The translations under genes were made by a program, and so were the position numbers. Below are positions 1 through 7,726 of a stretch of DNA of 64,000 nt, one piece after another (position 1 is the first letter of the stretch; each line of letters begins with the position of its first letter). The DNA lies in assembly GCF_014192015.1 (NCBI RefSeq), contig NZ_JACHXJ010000003.1, positions 1,043,200 through 1,107,199 on the forward strand. The letters run 5' to 3'. The stretch comes from Paenibacillus rhizosphaerae (GTDB lineage Bacteria > Bacillota > Bacilli > Paenibacillales > Paenibacillaceae). The notes beneath the pieces were generated by a model. The model saw only the letters and a program-made list of their open reading frames with translations, did no database searches and had not been told where the DNA came from.

Positions 1-391
1 CTGCCTCTTTTTTATTTAAGGTAATGCCACACGAAATCCATTGCTCTTTTCAATACGAGTAAACTGGATCTGAATCTCAGCAAAGCGTTGACTTGTTACC
101 CATAAACCGTTACATCACAGGGCCAGGATGGTGGCAGTTGCACCGTAATGTCTATTATTACCCCAATCTTTCCAGTAAGGGGTTGAACCATAGGTATAGG
201 AACATAAGGGTCGTGGTAACTGAACAAATTTCATCCTAAGTCAGCATCAAACAGCCCAGTTCTTTGCCTGTGCTCTGTGCACTATACTGGCTCAAAAGTC
301 ATTATTTCAATGGCATCTAGATCAGATCTTATTAGCTCAATGTATGCCTAGAAATCCTGTCCTTTTGGCGACTCGAAATCTGTGAGCCATT
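1..391. other. Non-coding or decayed DNA
   Basis: No intact gene is visible. On the minus strand a short frame is open from about 238 down to a TGA at 115-117 and resumes to a TAA at 16-18, and a second frame overlaps it. This pattern fits the eroded end of a gene. The stretch is AT-richer than the coding DNA that begins near 390. I cannot name the ancestral product. Confidence 0.3.
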
Positions 392-652
392 ATGCAGGGC
401 TTAATCGGGGTGCTGCCAAAATACGGCCGCGAAGCGTCCCAGGATTCGACATTGGACGAGCTAGTGAAGCTCGCGATCGATGCGGAAAAAACGATGGAAG
501 GCCACATGTCCGAGCCGAAGCTCAATCTGCCTTACGAGTTCCAGCCGGAAATCAAGGAGAAGCTGATCGAAGCGGCGGCGCTGCAGGATATGTCCGCAAC
601 CCAGCTGCTGATCCGGATTATCGAGCGTAAATACCAGGAAGTAATGGGTTAA
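392..652 (+). CDS. Ribbon-helix-helix-like small protein, first of a tandem pair
   Basis: This 86-residue product has a C-terminal half that reads as a short beta strand (LNLPYEF), a helix (PEIKEKLIEAAAL) and a second helix (SATQLLIRIIERKYQEV). That is the Arc/MetJ ribbon-helix-helix layout of DNA-binding dimers. The same half aligns residue by residue with the next gene, so the two are tandem paralogues. The start is uncertain: ATG at 506 gives a 48-residue protein with GGAAGG just upstream, while ATG at 392 adds an N-terminal stretch of unknown role. The gene lies downstream of, and converges on, the tail module. DNA binding is inferred from fold-like pattern only. Confidence 0.55.
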   Translation: MQGLIGVLPKYGREASQDSTLDELVKLAIDAEKTMEGHMSEPKLNLPYEFQPEIKEKLIEAAALQDMSATQLLIRIIERKYQEVMG

Positions 653-667
653 AAGAAGGGTTTGGTT

Positions 668-844
668 ATGCCATATGGCAACAAGGTTAAATTTCATTAT
701 GACGTGCCTGCCTACATCAAAAAGCAGCTTGCCGAAGCGGCCAAGAAGCTGAACATGACCGCTACGGAGCTGCTGTCCAAAACGATCGAGGAAGAATACG
801 AGCGGGTCAAACGCGAGCAAGCTTCTGCTAACTCCGGGAAATAA
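668..844 (+). CDS. Ribbon-helix-helix-like small protein, second of a tandem pair
   Basis: The product has 58 residues. ATG at 668 is preferred because GAAGGG lies seven bases upstream. It has a strand (KVKFHYDV), then helix (PAYIKKQLAEAAKKL), then helix (TATELLSKTIEEEYERV). This matches the preceding gene and the Arc-like fold of small transcriptional regulators or antitoxins. No toxin gene follows, because the next gene is convergent and overlaps its 3' end by 17 bases. Together the pair probably forms a two-gene operon. Its target is unknown. Confidence 0.6.
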   Translation: MPYGNKVKFHYDVPAYIKKQLAEAAKKLNMTATELLSKTIEEEYERVKREQASANSGK

Positions 845-1145
845 CGGGAATCTGGGCTGCGAACCTTTCCACGGAACGGGCCTGTTCCACGGAAAGACTC
901 AGGTATTCATAGTCCTGACCGATCCGGTCGCATGACACCAGATGGCATTCTGTATAGTCGTCCACCGGATCGTGTTCCAGGAGATACACGCGGATGCTCG
1001 GGTTCAGGTCCTCGATTTTGCAAAAAAACATTGCTTCCGGGGCAGCGTCCATAATTGCCTTGATGCGTTCCCGCACGCAGCACGGCAGCAGCGGCTCCAG
1101 CAGCGAAAACGTCTGGATGGTCGGTTGGTATTCGTAAATCAGCAT
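828..1145 (-). CDS. Hypothetical 105-residue protein at the end of the tail module
   Basis: I do not recognise a family. The protein is acidic and compact with no signal peptide or membrane segment, and two cysteines lie together (LPCCVRER). GGGAGG sits nine bases before the ATG, so translation looks real. It is the last minus-strand gene after the endolysin and is separated from it by 88 bases. It may therefore be co-transcribed with the lysis genes or have its own promoter. Its last codons overlap the convergent ribbon-helix-helix gene. Accessory or immunity roles are possible from position alone; nothing in the sequence proves either. Confidence 0.6.
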   Translation of the reverse strand: MLIYEYQPTIQTFSLLEPLLPCCVRERIKAIMDAAPEAMFFCKIEDLNPSIRVYLLEHDPVDDYTECHLVSCDRIGQDYEYLSLSVEQARSVERFAAQIPVISRS

Positions 1146-1233
1146 AAGCGGATGCCTCCCTTTGGTATGAAAAAGATTATGATTTCCCTCCTGCCTGACT
1201 TATCTCTATCTATGGTAGGTACTCGCGTTTTCA

Positions 1234-1977
1234 TTAGAGCACCTTCAGCCGCTGTAAAATCGTCAGCACCCTGTATAGATCGTAGCTCCCATTCACCGGG
1301 ATGCTGATGATTTTCGCCTCAACCGCTGCGTTTACTGCGGATTCCGCCCAGGCTGGTACCTCCATTTGCTGCCGCGCCTCCAGCGTGGAGATCCGCTGCT
1401 CCACCTTTTGTAGAAGGACTTCAAGTTGGGTCAGGCGTTCCGCTTTTTTCTTTAAATCTTCCAGCTGCTGTGCCAGCTCCATGATGTTAACACTCATTTC
1501 GATGTGATCTCCTTTCCATGTGTCATATTGAGGCAGTCCATACTGCTCCATAATCGCGATCAGCTTGGATGGGTACTTCGGGTCGGTCGCGTAGCCGCCT
1601 TTCCAAACTGCTTCGGCCGCCTGCCGGTAGTCTGCGTGCAGCACGCCGTGATACCGTGTCGGCTTGTCCTTGGTACCGTTCAGAAAAAGCTTGGAATGGT
1701 CGGCAATGGACTCCGTCCAGGAGTGGTATTTGCGAAAAGACGCTGCCACCTTCACAGCCTTGTCGTTGACATACTCCGTGGTGGGTATCTCCACGCTTCC
1801 CGCTGTGCCTTTGCCTTTGATGCCAAACAAGTTGTTTGCCTGTCGGGCGAGACCGCTTGTCCCCCAATTGGATTCCAGAATCGCCTGAGCGATCGTTAAG
1901 GAAGCTGGAACACCGGTGGCCTGCATGTCGGCTATGGCGCAGGGTGCGAGGGTGGCGATGAATTCGGTTTGATTCAC
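1234..1977 (-). CDS. Phage-type endolysin, glucosaminidase/muramidase (FlgJ-like) with coiled coil and C-terminal module
   Basis: This 247-residue protein opens with a GTG at 1977 whose GTGA overlaps the holin stop. An upstream in-frame extension reads through the holin gene and is rejected. Residues about 1-150 carry the glucosaminidase pattern IAQAILESNWGTSG with the catalytic Glu, then NNLFGIKG and FRKYHSWTESI, as in FlgJ/LytD-type N-acetylglucosaminidases that cut the peptidoglycan glycan strand. A coiled coil follows (MELAQQLEDLKKKAERL). The last 40 residues (PAWAESAVNAAVEAKII...YDLYRVLTIL) resemble a short module found at the end of other Paenibacillus phage lysins, perhaps for wall binding. 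Holin partner and order define a lysis cassette that would release tail particles. Confidence 0.85.
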   Translation of the reverse strand: MNQTEFIATLAPCAIADMQATGVPASLTIAQAILESNWGTSGLARQANNLFGIKGKGTAGSVEIPTTEYVNDKAVKVAASFRKYHSWTESIADHSKLFLNGTKDKPTRYHGVLHADYRQAAEAVWKGGYATDPKYPSKLIAIMEQYGLPQYDTWKGDHIEMSVNIMELAQQLEDLKKKAERLTQLEVLLQKVEQRISTLEARQQMEVPAWAESAVNAAVEAKIISIPVNGSYDLYRVLTILQRLKVL

Positions 1978-2243
1978 TCCGAGTCCCCTACTTTCTTCGT
2001 CTGCTTCACAACCTGGTGGCCGAATACGGCAAAGGCTCCCGCCAAAATCCCCTGGATGAACGTCTCCGCGTTCCAGCCATGCATCCAAACCGTTAGTAAT
2101 ACGGCGGCGATGACCACCATGTACACAATGCTCCAATCCGGCACCGACGGCGTCTGTTTCATGACATATCCCAAAACCCAGCACACAGCTACCACAATCA
2201 GGAGCTTCGGGTCGATCAACTGCCAAATCATATCCCAATCCAT
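1974..2243 (-). CDS. Holin (Hol44-like small membrane protein)
   Basis: The product has 89 residues. Three hydrophobic stretches (LLIVVAVCWVLGYVM, SIVYMVVIAAVLLTVWM and ILAGAFAVFGHQVV) are separated by short polar turns, and the tail is charged (KQTKKVGDSE). This is the plan of the Hol44/phage_holin_5 superfamily, which forms membrane lesions that let the lysin reach the wall. GAGGAGG precedes the ATG at good spacing. The stop overlaps the lysin start, which indicates translational coupling. The family assignment is from pattern memory and is moderately sure; the holin role is well supported by context. Confidence 0.8.
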   Translation of the reverse strand: MDWDMIWQLIDPKLLIVVAVCWVLGYVMKQTPSVPDWSIVYMVVIAAVLLTVWMHGWNAETFIQGILAGAFAVFGHQVVKQTKKVGDSE

Positions 2244-2263
2244 GTTTCATCCATCCTCCTCTT

Positions 2264-2554
2264 TTAATGTCCTGCAAGCTGAACGGCGGCTGCGATGGCA
2301 CCCATCACGATCGTGATGGCCGCACCGCTGACCGTCCGCCACAGCCATTTTTGGCCGTCCTCGATCCGGTCCAGCCGTTGATGTGCTGACTTAACCGACT
2401 GCATGGCTTCCCGGGCGAGTTCCTTGGTTGTCTCAATCGTGGCGGCCAGCGTCGGCACTTGCTCCAAGGTTTTATCAATACGTGCGAGTTGAATTTGAAT
2501 CTCCACCAAAGCTTTGGTCGCTTCCTCCACGTCACTCACCCTTTCGTGTGGCAC
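2264..2554 (-). CDS. xhlA: XhlA-like lysis accessory protein
   Basis: This 96-residue protein starts at a GTG with AAAGGAGGGG six bases upstream. An N-terminal amphipathic coiled coil (about residues 1-70) ends in a single C-terminal membrane helix (WRTVSGAAITIVMGAIAAAVQLAGH). This is the haemolysin XhlA layout of the Bacillus PBSX lysis cassette, where XhlA associates with the membrane and works with the XhlB holin and XlyA lysin. The gene order xhlA, holin, lysin is the same here. It sits 21 bases upstream of the holin in the same operon. Confidence 0.85.
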   Translation of the reverse strand: MPHERVSDVEEATKALVEIQIQLARIDKTLEQVPTLAATIETTKELAREAMQSVKSAHQRLDRIEDGQKWLWRTVSGAAITIVMGAIAAAVQLAGH

Positions 2555-2588
2555 GGCGTTCCCCTCCTTTTAACTGGTGAAATAAGAT

Positions 2589-2611
2589 GCCCCCGGAGTG
2601 GTTCCGAGGGC
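2589..2611 (-). terminator. Hairpin between fibre genes and lysis cassette, possible weak terminator
   Basis: A 9-bp stem (GCCCCCGGA pairing with TCCGAGGGC through one wobble) encloses a 5-base loop. For minus-strand transcripts it is followed by ATCTTATTT rather than a clean T run. It may attenuate readthrough from the structural genes into xhlA. On the plus strand it is followed by A residues, so it is not a plus-strand terminator. Confidence 0.4.
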
Positions 2612-2755
2612 AAAAAAATACGCCTTGCGGCGCTTCTGATTATCCCTCTTTTGGGGCGGTCGTGTTTTCCTCTGGTGCCTCCAGCTCAAAATAATATTTC
2701 ATGTTGTACGGGTTTTTTCATTTTTCTTTATCCCCCTTGGATTTGTTTATGTTTC

Positions 2756-3706
2756 TTATCCCATTACAGCGTACTTAAATACAGTATTGTATGAGTCTAC
2801 AGGCAATTTAAAGCCTGTGGTATCCGCCCAGAGGGCGGTGCTCTGTGCGTCGTCGTAAACATCGAAACCTATGAAACAGTACCCCGTTGACCTAATGTAT
2901 ATTGTCTTGTAAGCTGTCACGTTATCTTGACGCCAGAGAATGATGTACATAGGCGTTGACGGAAAGGACCTATTGACTTGTATATACTGCTTACTGGCTG
3001 CACTCCCGTTAGCCAGAACAAAGACGTTTGTATCCCCTGCAGAGGTCCCCGACCCCTCAACAATATAGCTACCCGGCGCTGTACCCACAACCCCGAAAAT
3101 GTTTTTACCGGATACGATGTTCTCGGGTCTATAATCTTTCGTGTAATCCAGCAGGACCCCGCGACCTATAGGGCTTAGCCCGGCTTTGTAGTACCCGGTG
3201 GGCACGTTAATGTCAATGTTCCCCTGCCCGTCGCCCTTGATAGAAACAGGAGGTATATGATTATCGCCGTTCAGATAGGACGAATAATCTTTAATTGTCC
3301 CCGTTTGCCCTGCAATCGTCGTTCCCTCCAGGACTTTGTCTGTCGGAACCGTGACTGCTAAAACCTTACCATTTTCGTTGTGGTAGCCTGCAGGGATTGT
3401 CTGGTCTGCAGCTCCTGGGGTGATCGTAACCGCCCCGTTGTTCGGCATGGTCCCCGTGACCTTCACGCCCTTGACGTAGGCCGTCTGACCGCTGAGAATG
3501 TTCCCGGCTGCAGCTGTAGCGCCCGCCGTGTTATTGAAGTTGTTGTCCTTCACGTTCTTGACCAGGTCGACCATGGTCTCGTTGCCCGTGAGGTTGATCC
3601 CCCTGGACTGCAGCGCCTCTTTAAGGTCAGGAATTTGTGTAATACCTGTCAGGTCCTGCAGCTTGGCAATCACGTCCAGGAGCTTGGCTCTGCTTGGTAA
3701 TGGCAT
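2756..3706 (-). CDS. Tail fibre / receptor-binding protein A
   Basis: The product has 316 residues and AAAGGAGG before the ATG. Residues about 1-60 are alpha-helical and probably attach to the baseplate. The shaft has repeated units of the type GTMPNNGAVTITPGAADQTI followed by AGYHN and TVPTDKVL, seen in other phage fibre proteins of Firmicutes. A conserved joint NIVSGKNIFGVVGTA precedes a beta-rich tip of about 110 residues (FPSTPMYIILWRQDN onward). The protein is a paralogue of the neighbouring fibre B: shaft and joint are nearly the same but the tips differ strongly. The tip is the expected receptor-binding part that sets target range. No fibre chaperone gene is evident next to it. Confidence 0.75.
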   Translation of the reverse strand: MPLPSRAKLLDVIAKLQDLTGITQIPDLKEALQSRGINLTGNETMVDLVKNVKDNNFNNTAGATAAAGNILSGQTAYVKGVKVTGTMPNNGAVTITPGAADQTIPAGYHNENGKVLAVTVPTDKVLEGTTIAGQTGTIKDYSSYLNGDNHIPPVSIKGDGQGNIDINVPTGYYKAGLSPIGRGVLLDYTKDYRPENIVSGKNIFGVVGTAPGSYIVEGSGTSAGDTNVFVLANGSAASKQYIQVNRSFPSTPMYIILWRQDNVTAYKTIYIRSTGYCFIGFDVYDDAQSTALWADTTGFKLPVDSYNTVFKYAVMG

Positions 3707-3722
3707 GTGTTAGCCTCCTTTC

Positions 3723-4790
3723 TTATCCGACTGCGATCCAGGTGAAATAGGTATAGCTGTTGTCATATGTCGGGATTCGGAACCCTGATTGGTTGACGTA
3801 TCCGTCCTGCCCGACAGCGTATATACTCATAGCTACCTGGATATTGCCGTCCTGAGTGTATACCATCGAATACCCGCTGTTGGTGGTTCTGTCTTGTCGA
3901 TAGGCAATGATATATTTCGGTGTAGATGGGAAGTTGTAAGATACCTCCAGGTATTCCTCAGCGCTCGATTGCCCTGGGAGCAGCCAGAAGTTTTTCTTCG
4001 CACCCAGGGACCCCTGTTGCGACCCGGTTCTGATCCAGCTACTAGACGCTGTGCCCACAAGCCCGAAAATATTTTTACCGGATACAATGTTCGCAGCTAT
4101 AAAGTTCGGGTCAGCCTGTGCTAGGTGGGCTTTTGTGATTCTGATTTCCCCGCCCCCAGGGCCTCCGTCCTGGTAGCCTTTTTCAGGATAGACAGCTAGG
4201 TCCCTATTATCGGGCCAGATTGTGATAGCTGCAGGGCTCCGAACCCCTGTAAGGTACGGCATGGTTCCTTTCTGCTGCGCTATTGTCGTGTCATTCAGAA
4301 CCTTGGCCGTAGGTACGACAACCCCCTTCACGACTCCAGCGCCGTTGTGGTAACCTGCAGCGATCGTCTGGTCTGCAGCTGTAGGCGTGATCGTAACCGC
4401 GCCCCTGTTCGGCATGGTGCCCGTCTGTCCGGCGATCGTGGTCCATGCCAGGACGCTGGCTACCGGAACCGTGACCGCTGAGACCTTACCGCTGCCGTTA
4501 TGATAGCCTGCATGGATCGTAATGTCATTGGGCCCTGGGGTGATCGTCTGCGCCCCTCTATACTGCATGCTGCCGATCGCTGCGCGGATCGTCGACCAAG
4601 AGGCTGCAGTTGTTAGGTTGAGCGCCGGGTTCAGTGCGTTCAGCTTGTTCACGACGTCCAGCTTGATTGCGTCGTTGTTCGCCTCGGCTGTGTTCGTAAT
4701 GTCGATAAGAGCCGTCAGATCTTCTTGTTTGATCCCAGCGCCTCCGCTGCCAACCCCTCGCGCCCTAAGCGTGTCTGTAATGCTTGGCAT
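3723..4790 (-). CDS. Tail fibre / receptor-binding protein B
   Basis: This 355-residue paralogue of fibre A lies 16 bases upstream of it, with GGAGGAGA before the ATG. An N-terminal helical part is followed by at least two full shaft repeats (QTITPGPNDITIHAGYHNGS and GAVTITPTAADQTIAAGYHN), each closed by GTMP-type turns. Then come the joint NIVSGKNIFGLVGTA and a divergent C-terminal tip starting FPSTPKYIIAYRQD. It has one more shaft unit than fibre A, so the shaft is longer. Having two fibres with different tips suggests a branched or two-specificity receptor-binding apparatus, or a duplication in progress. The function is inferred from repeats and place. Confidence 0.75.
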   Translation of the reverse strand: MPSITDTLRARGVGSGGAGIKQEDLTALIDITNTAEANNDAIKLDVVNKLNALNPALNLTTAASWSTIRAAIGSMQYRGAQTITPGPNDITIHAGYHNGSGKVSAVTVPVASVLAWTTIAGQTGTMPNRGAVTITPTAADQTIAAGYHNGAGVVKGVVVPTAKVLNDTTIAQQKGTMPYLTGVRSPAAITIWPDNRDLAVYPEKGYQDGGPGGGEIRITKAHLAQADPNFIAANIVSGKNIFGLVGTASSSWIRTGSQQGSLGAKKNFWLLPGQSSAEEYLEVSYNFPSTPKYIIAYRQDRTTNSGYSMVYTQDGNIQVAMSIYAVGQDGYVNQSGFRIPTYDNSYTYFTWIAVG

Positions 4791-4806
4791 GCTCTCTCCT
4801 CCTTCC

Positions 4807-5160
4807 TTAGCTGTCGGTGTACGTCTTGTTTACGACGTTCCCAGCGCTGTCGTAGGTCAGCGTCCATGTCCGTGTCTTGGTGCCCCCAGGCATGCCCAGC
4901 GTCCAGGTGTCCGTCGTGTATCTGCCACTGCTGTTCTTGTTCGACAGCTGACAGCTGATTGCGACGCTGCCATCTTCTGGCCGAAAGTATTGAACCTTTG
5001 TGTAGACCTGCGCGTCTGCGTCCCAAGACGATGTATCCACCTTCTCCTGGTATGGCCGGTTCAGAAAATCAATAATATCCAAGTTTGCATTGTATGCGGC
5101 CAGATTGTTATTATCAGAGCCCTCTGGTCGCTGGATACCGCTCGGTAAAGTATTAGCCAT
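4807..5160 (-). CDS. Small tail-tip protein, possible fibre adaptor
   Basis: The product has 117 residues. Its start (MANTLPSGIQRPEGSDNN) and the segment NLAAYNANLDIIDFLNRPYQ resemble the N-terminal baseplate-attachment segment of PBSX-type fibre proteins. The rest is a short beta-rich domain (TWTLGMPGGTKTRTWTLTYD). It lies between the XkdU-like gene and the two fibres, 16 bases from each, in the place where XkdV-type fibre genes normally begin. A free-standing adaptor is likely but I cannot name a family with certainty. Confidence 0.65.
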   Translation of the reverse strand: MANTLPSGIQRPEGSDNNNLAAYNANLDIIDFLNRPYQEKVDTSSWDADAQVYTKVQYFRPEDGSVAISCQLSNKNSSGRYTTDTWTLGMPGGTKTRTWTLTYDSAGNVVNKTYTDS

Positions 5161-5175
5161 GCCTTATCTCCTCCT

Positions 5176-5754
5176 TTACGGTCTATATTTCTCCCATTCA
5201 TCCCAGGTAAGATTGAGCGCATCTGTTTGATCCCAAGACTTCTTCGCTTTGTCCAGCTCGTCCCACGTTAAATAAGTGAATTTATACTCTAACGACATAT
5301 GAGCAGGCTTTATTTCTTCCATGACTGCCTTCAAGTCTTCCAAATTCGCGGGTATACCTCGCGTACCAATAAAAGTAACGGTAATTTTATACTCACCCGG
5401 CGAAATCAGTACACTAACTTCCCCGCCGTCGTAGGCCTGTGCCACATTTTTGATCATCGAACCCGAAACCTTGCCGCTGCCTCTCAGCTTGGATTCAACA
5501 TAAGAGCGTCTTTGATCAATCGGCTTATTCTTATCCGTAGGTATCCCCAGCTCCGCCTCCCACAGATCCAACCCCCACGTCGCTGTCTTCACAAAAAACT
5601 GCTCCAACGTCTCATTCAGAGCTGAATAAAGAGCATCCATCTCCGCGCCTTTTGCATCCACATCAGCTCGAATGACCCGGCTGAATTCGTAGTAAGCTGG
5701 CAGATAGGAGAACAGTTCGGCACCACGAGAGCTTGTAAATGTAGCGTCACTCAT
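5176..5754 (-). CDS. xkdU: Baseplate wedge protein, XkdU/YmfQ (DUF2313) family
   Basis: This 192-residue protein has the family signature LPAYYEFSRVIRADVDAKGA, followed by LEQFFVKTATWGLDLWEAELGI and DQRRSYVESKLRGSG. The C-terminus repeats a LTWDEL/LTWDEW motif. XkdU-type proteins sit after the baseplate J protein in Myoviridae-like tails and help build the wedge that carries the fibres. Its start overlaps the end of the XkdT-like gene by 8 bases. Length and gene order match PBSX. Confidence 0.88.
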   Translation of the reverse strand: MSDATFTSSRGAELFSYLPAYYEFSRVIRADVDAKGAEMDALYSALNETLEQFFVKTATWGLDLWEAELGIPTDKNKPIDQRRSYVESKLRGSGKVSGSMIKNVAQAYDGGEVSVLISPGEYKITVTFIGTRGIPANLEDLKAVMEEIKPAHMSLEYKFTYLTWDELDKAKKSWDQTDALNLTWDEWEKYRP

Positions 5755-6865
5755 GAACGTCCACCGCCCCCAATACGGCTACTTCCCCAGGACTGATTTG
5801 GATATTCGTATCCACGGCGCCGTTGACCGTCAGATTGGAATAATCAATAATCGGCGGGATATCAAGCAGAATGGCAGCAATTCGGGTAAAGCGGACAAGC
5901 GGATCGGCAAAAGCCAGCTGTTTCAGATAAGCGGTAATCCCCCCGATCATCTGCTCCTTGACCATGTCTAAGGTTGCACCGTCAGCCAAAGTGAGCTGGA
6001 CCGAGATATCGATCGGTACCTCTTTTGCGGGCATCACCGTTACAACCGGTCCAGCTGGAGCTTTTCCTTCCCCCTGACCGTCCATGGTTGGATCAATATA
6101 CTGCTGAACAGCTTCAACGATCGCCGAACTGGCTGCGCGCTTGTCCATATCGACCAAATAAATGCCTACGGTCCCCGGACCCTGCCATAACGGAGCGACC
6201 TGCACTCCTCCCACGCCGGGAACCTCATTGGCCCACTGGATATATTGTGCTTTGTTGCCGCTGGTGCCCTGGTTTCGGATTTCGGCATAGTATCGTTCCA
6301 ATAAGGACTCATCCGACTCCTCATCGGCGCCGCCAGTTACTGCTGCCGGATTGGTTACCGAAATGATGCCGCTGGTTGGAACCAGCATCACCTCAATGAC
6401 GCCTGCCGGGACATTCCCCTGGCTGCCCGCCACTAAAGCAGTGATAGGCGCCAGGCCCTCGCCGCTGCTATCCAGCGTCACGTCGGCGGTTGTTTGATAC
6501 TCAATACTGGACTCTCCCGTGATTTCGTCGGCCGGCGTGGCAATCAAAGTTCCCTTCGCCAGTTTTTTTCCCGGCTGCCCCATAAACTTCACGATCCCGG
6601 TCGCAGGCACCGCTGCTCTCCGGTTCACCCCGCGCTCTGCCGTTCTTAAGGTCAGGTACTCTCCAAAGGCCGTTCTCGCAAACCCCCGCCTCAGCACCTC
6701 CTGTGCCCACAGCGCCGCCTCGGACAGCATGAACGCCACCGGCGCCTGCGCGTCCCAAATAAAAGAGCCCTCGGACTTGTCGATATCCGAAGGCACCTTC
6801 GCCAGCATGCGGCTCATAATGTTCTCTTCCGTCTGATCCTGCAAAAAAAGCGGCAAGTCCGCCAT
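5747..6865 (-). CDS. xkdT: Baseplate J-like protein (XkdT)
   Basis: The product has 372 residues. It has the baseplate-J pattern: MLAKVPSDIDKSEGSFIWDA near the start, a central region with GTLIATPADE and AGSQGNVPAGVIEVM, then GGADEESDESLLERYYAEIR. The C-terminal half ends with PGEVAVLGAVDV. The protein corresponds to gp6/J of contractile tails and forms the wedge dimer ring that triggers sheath contraction. Its start overlaps the last base of the XkdS-like gene. Length is normal for the family. Confidence 0.92.
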   Translation of the reverse strand: MADLPLFLQDQTEENIMSRMLAKVPSDIDKSEGSFIWDAQAPVAFMLSEAALWAQEVLRRGFARTAFGEYLTLRTAERGVNRRAAVPATGIVKFMGQPGKKLAKGTLIATPADEITGESSIEYQTTADVTLDSSGEGLAPITALVAGSQGNVPAGVIEVMLVPTSGIISVTNPAAVTGGADEESDESLLERYYAEIRNQGTSGNKAQYIQWANEVPGVGGVQVAPLWQGPGTVGIYLVDMDKRAASSAIVEAVQQYIDPTMDGQGEGKAPAGPVVTVMPAKEVPIDISVQLTLADGATLDMVKEQMIGGITAYLKQLAFADPLVRFTRIAAILLDIPPIIDYSNLTVNGAVDTNIQISPGEVAVLGAVDVHE

Positions 6866-7323
6866 CAGATCACCACGCTTTCTATGATTTCAATCTCGTC
6901 CCGGACGCTCTGAATGCGGCAGCTGAAGCGGCAGGCCTCGCCTTCCCACGCAAACTCGAACTGATCCACGCTCTCCGTCCGCGCATCCGCCAAGAGCGCC
7001 TCGGAAACCATCCGCCGGATTTCGCTCTCGAGAAGAGCATGATCGTAGCCGCTGCCAACCAGATCCTCCAGTTCGCTGCCGTAGTCCCTGGAATAGATGA
7101 GATGGCGGTAGCGCGGGGTACGGATGGCTTTTTCGCACCAGGTTACCCAGGCTTCCCTTTCATCCGCGACGGCGATTTTACGGGTGGGAGACATGACGAA
7201 TTCCCCGGCGTCAAAATCGAACCGCCAGCTCCTTCCAAACACCGCCCCGCTCCCCTCCAGGAGTTCCGTCTCCGCATCATCGGTCCACACCATGTCTTCC
7301 GTCTCCGGAAACAAATTAGCCAC
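6865..7323 (-). CDS. xkdS: Baseplate protein XkdS (DUF2634, gp25-like)
   Basis: This 152-residue protein contains the segments WRFDFDAGEFVMSPTRKIAV and AWVTWCEKAIRTPRYRHLIY, and then YGSELEDLVGSGYD. They fit the DUF2634/XkdS family, the gp25-like inner baseplate component on which the sheath starts to polymerise. The gene overlaps both neighbours by a few bases, which points to tight translational coupling. No unusual features are seen. Confidence 0.9.
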   Translation of the reverse strand: MANLFPETEDMVWTDDAETELLEGSGAVFGRSWRFDFDAGEFVMSPTRKIAVADEREAWVTWCEKAIRTPRYRHLIYSRDYGSELEDLVGSGYDHALLESEIRRMVSEALLADARTESVDQFEFAWEGEACRFSCRIQSVRDEIEIIESVVI

Positions 7324-7726
7324 GGCCGCTCACCACCCTACAGACGACGACCACGTCATCCCCACCGTTTACGCGGACGGCCAGCACCCGGTCTCCGGGC
7401 TTAAGCCCGGCACTCAGCTTCAGCGCAGCATCCGGAACTTCGGTCTCGTCAAAATAAAATGACGTAGCCATCGCCACGCTCCCCCAGTTCGGGGAATCTG
7501 TCCGTACCCCAGATGCTCCAATTGCCATATAACGCGGCAGCGCAAGCAGCCCGGGCAGCTCGGCCACCATGTAGCCCTGCATTTCATGCTTGAAATCGTC
7601 CAGCTTCAGCCCCGTCGACGTGATCGTCCCCAGCACCGCCCCGACGCCGCCGAGCGCCTGTCGCGTGTGCTTGCCGACCGAAGCGTACAATGAGGATGCA
7701 AGCTGTCCATACGGGTCTTTATTCAA
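7316..7726 (-). CDS. xkdR: XkdR-like baseplate protein (DUF2577)
   Basis: The product has 136 residues. It matches the DUF2577 plan: N-terminal MNKDPYGQLASSLYA, a middle with LGTITSTGLKLDDFKHEMQG, and a C-terminal OB-like segment LKPGDRVLAVRVNGGDDVVVV. In PBSX this protein follows XkdQ and belongs to the hub or spike region of the baseplate. Its start overlaps the end of xkdQ by 8 bases and its end overlaps xkdS. It is the best candidate for the spike-proximal OB-fold protein in this module, because no separate gpV-type spike gene is seen. Confidence 0.85.
   Translation of the reverse strand: MNKDPYGQLASSLYASVGKHTRQALGGVGAVLGTITSTGLKLDDFKHEMQGYMVAELPGLLALPRYMAIGASGVRTDSPNWGSVAMATSFYFDETEVPDAALKLSAGLKPGDRVLAVRVNGGDDVVVVCRVVSGRG

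Noticed and set aside
392..844. Toxin-antitoxin pair
   Set aside because: Both genes are paralogous RHH-like proteins and no toxin-like partner is encoded next to them.
1978..2301. N-terminal extension of the lysin frame giving a 355-residue protein
   Set aside because: It runs antiphase through the holin gene with unlikely composition. The GTG at 1977 with GTGA coupling explains the lysin start.
2640..2702. A 20-codon minus-strand frame between the fibre and xhlA genes that could be an XkdX-type peptide
   Set aside because: No ribosome site precedes its ATG, and an 11-codon frame that does have one ends at once. The sequence does not resemble XkdX.
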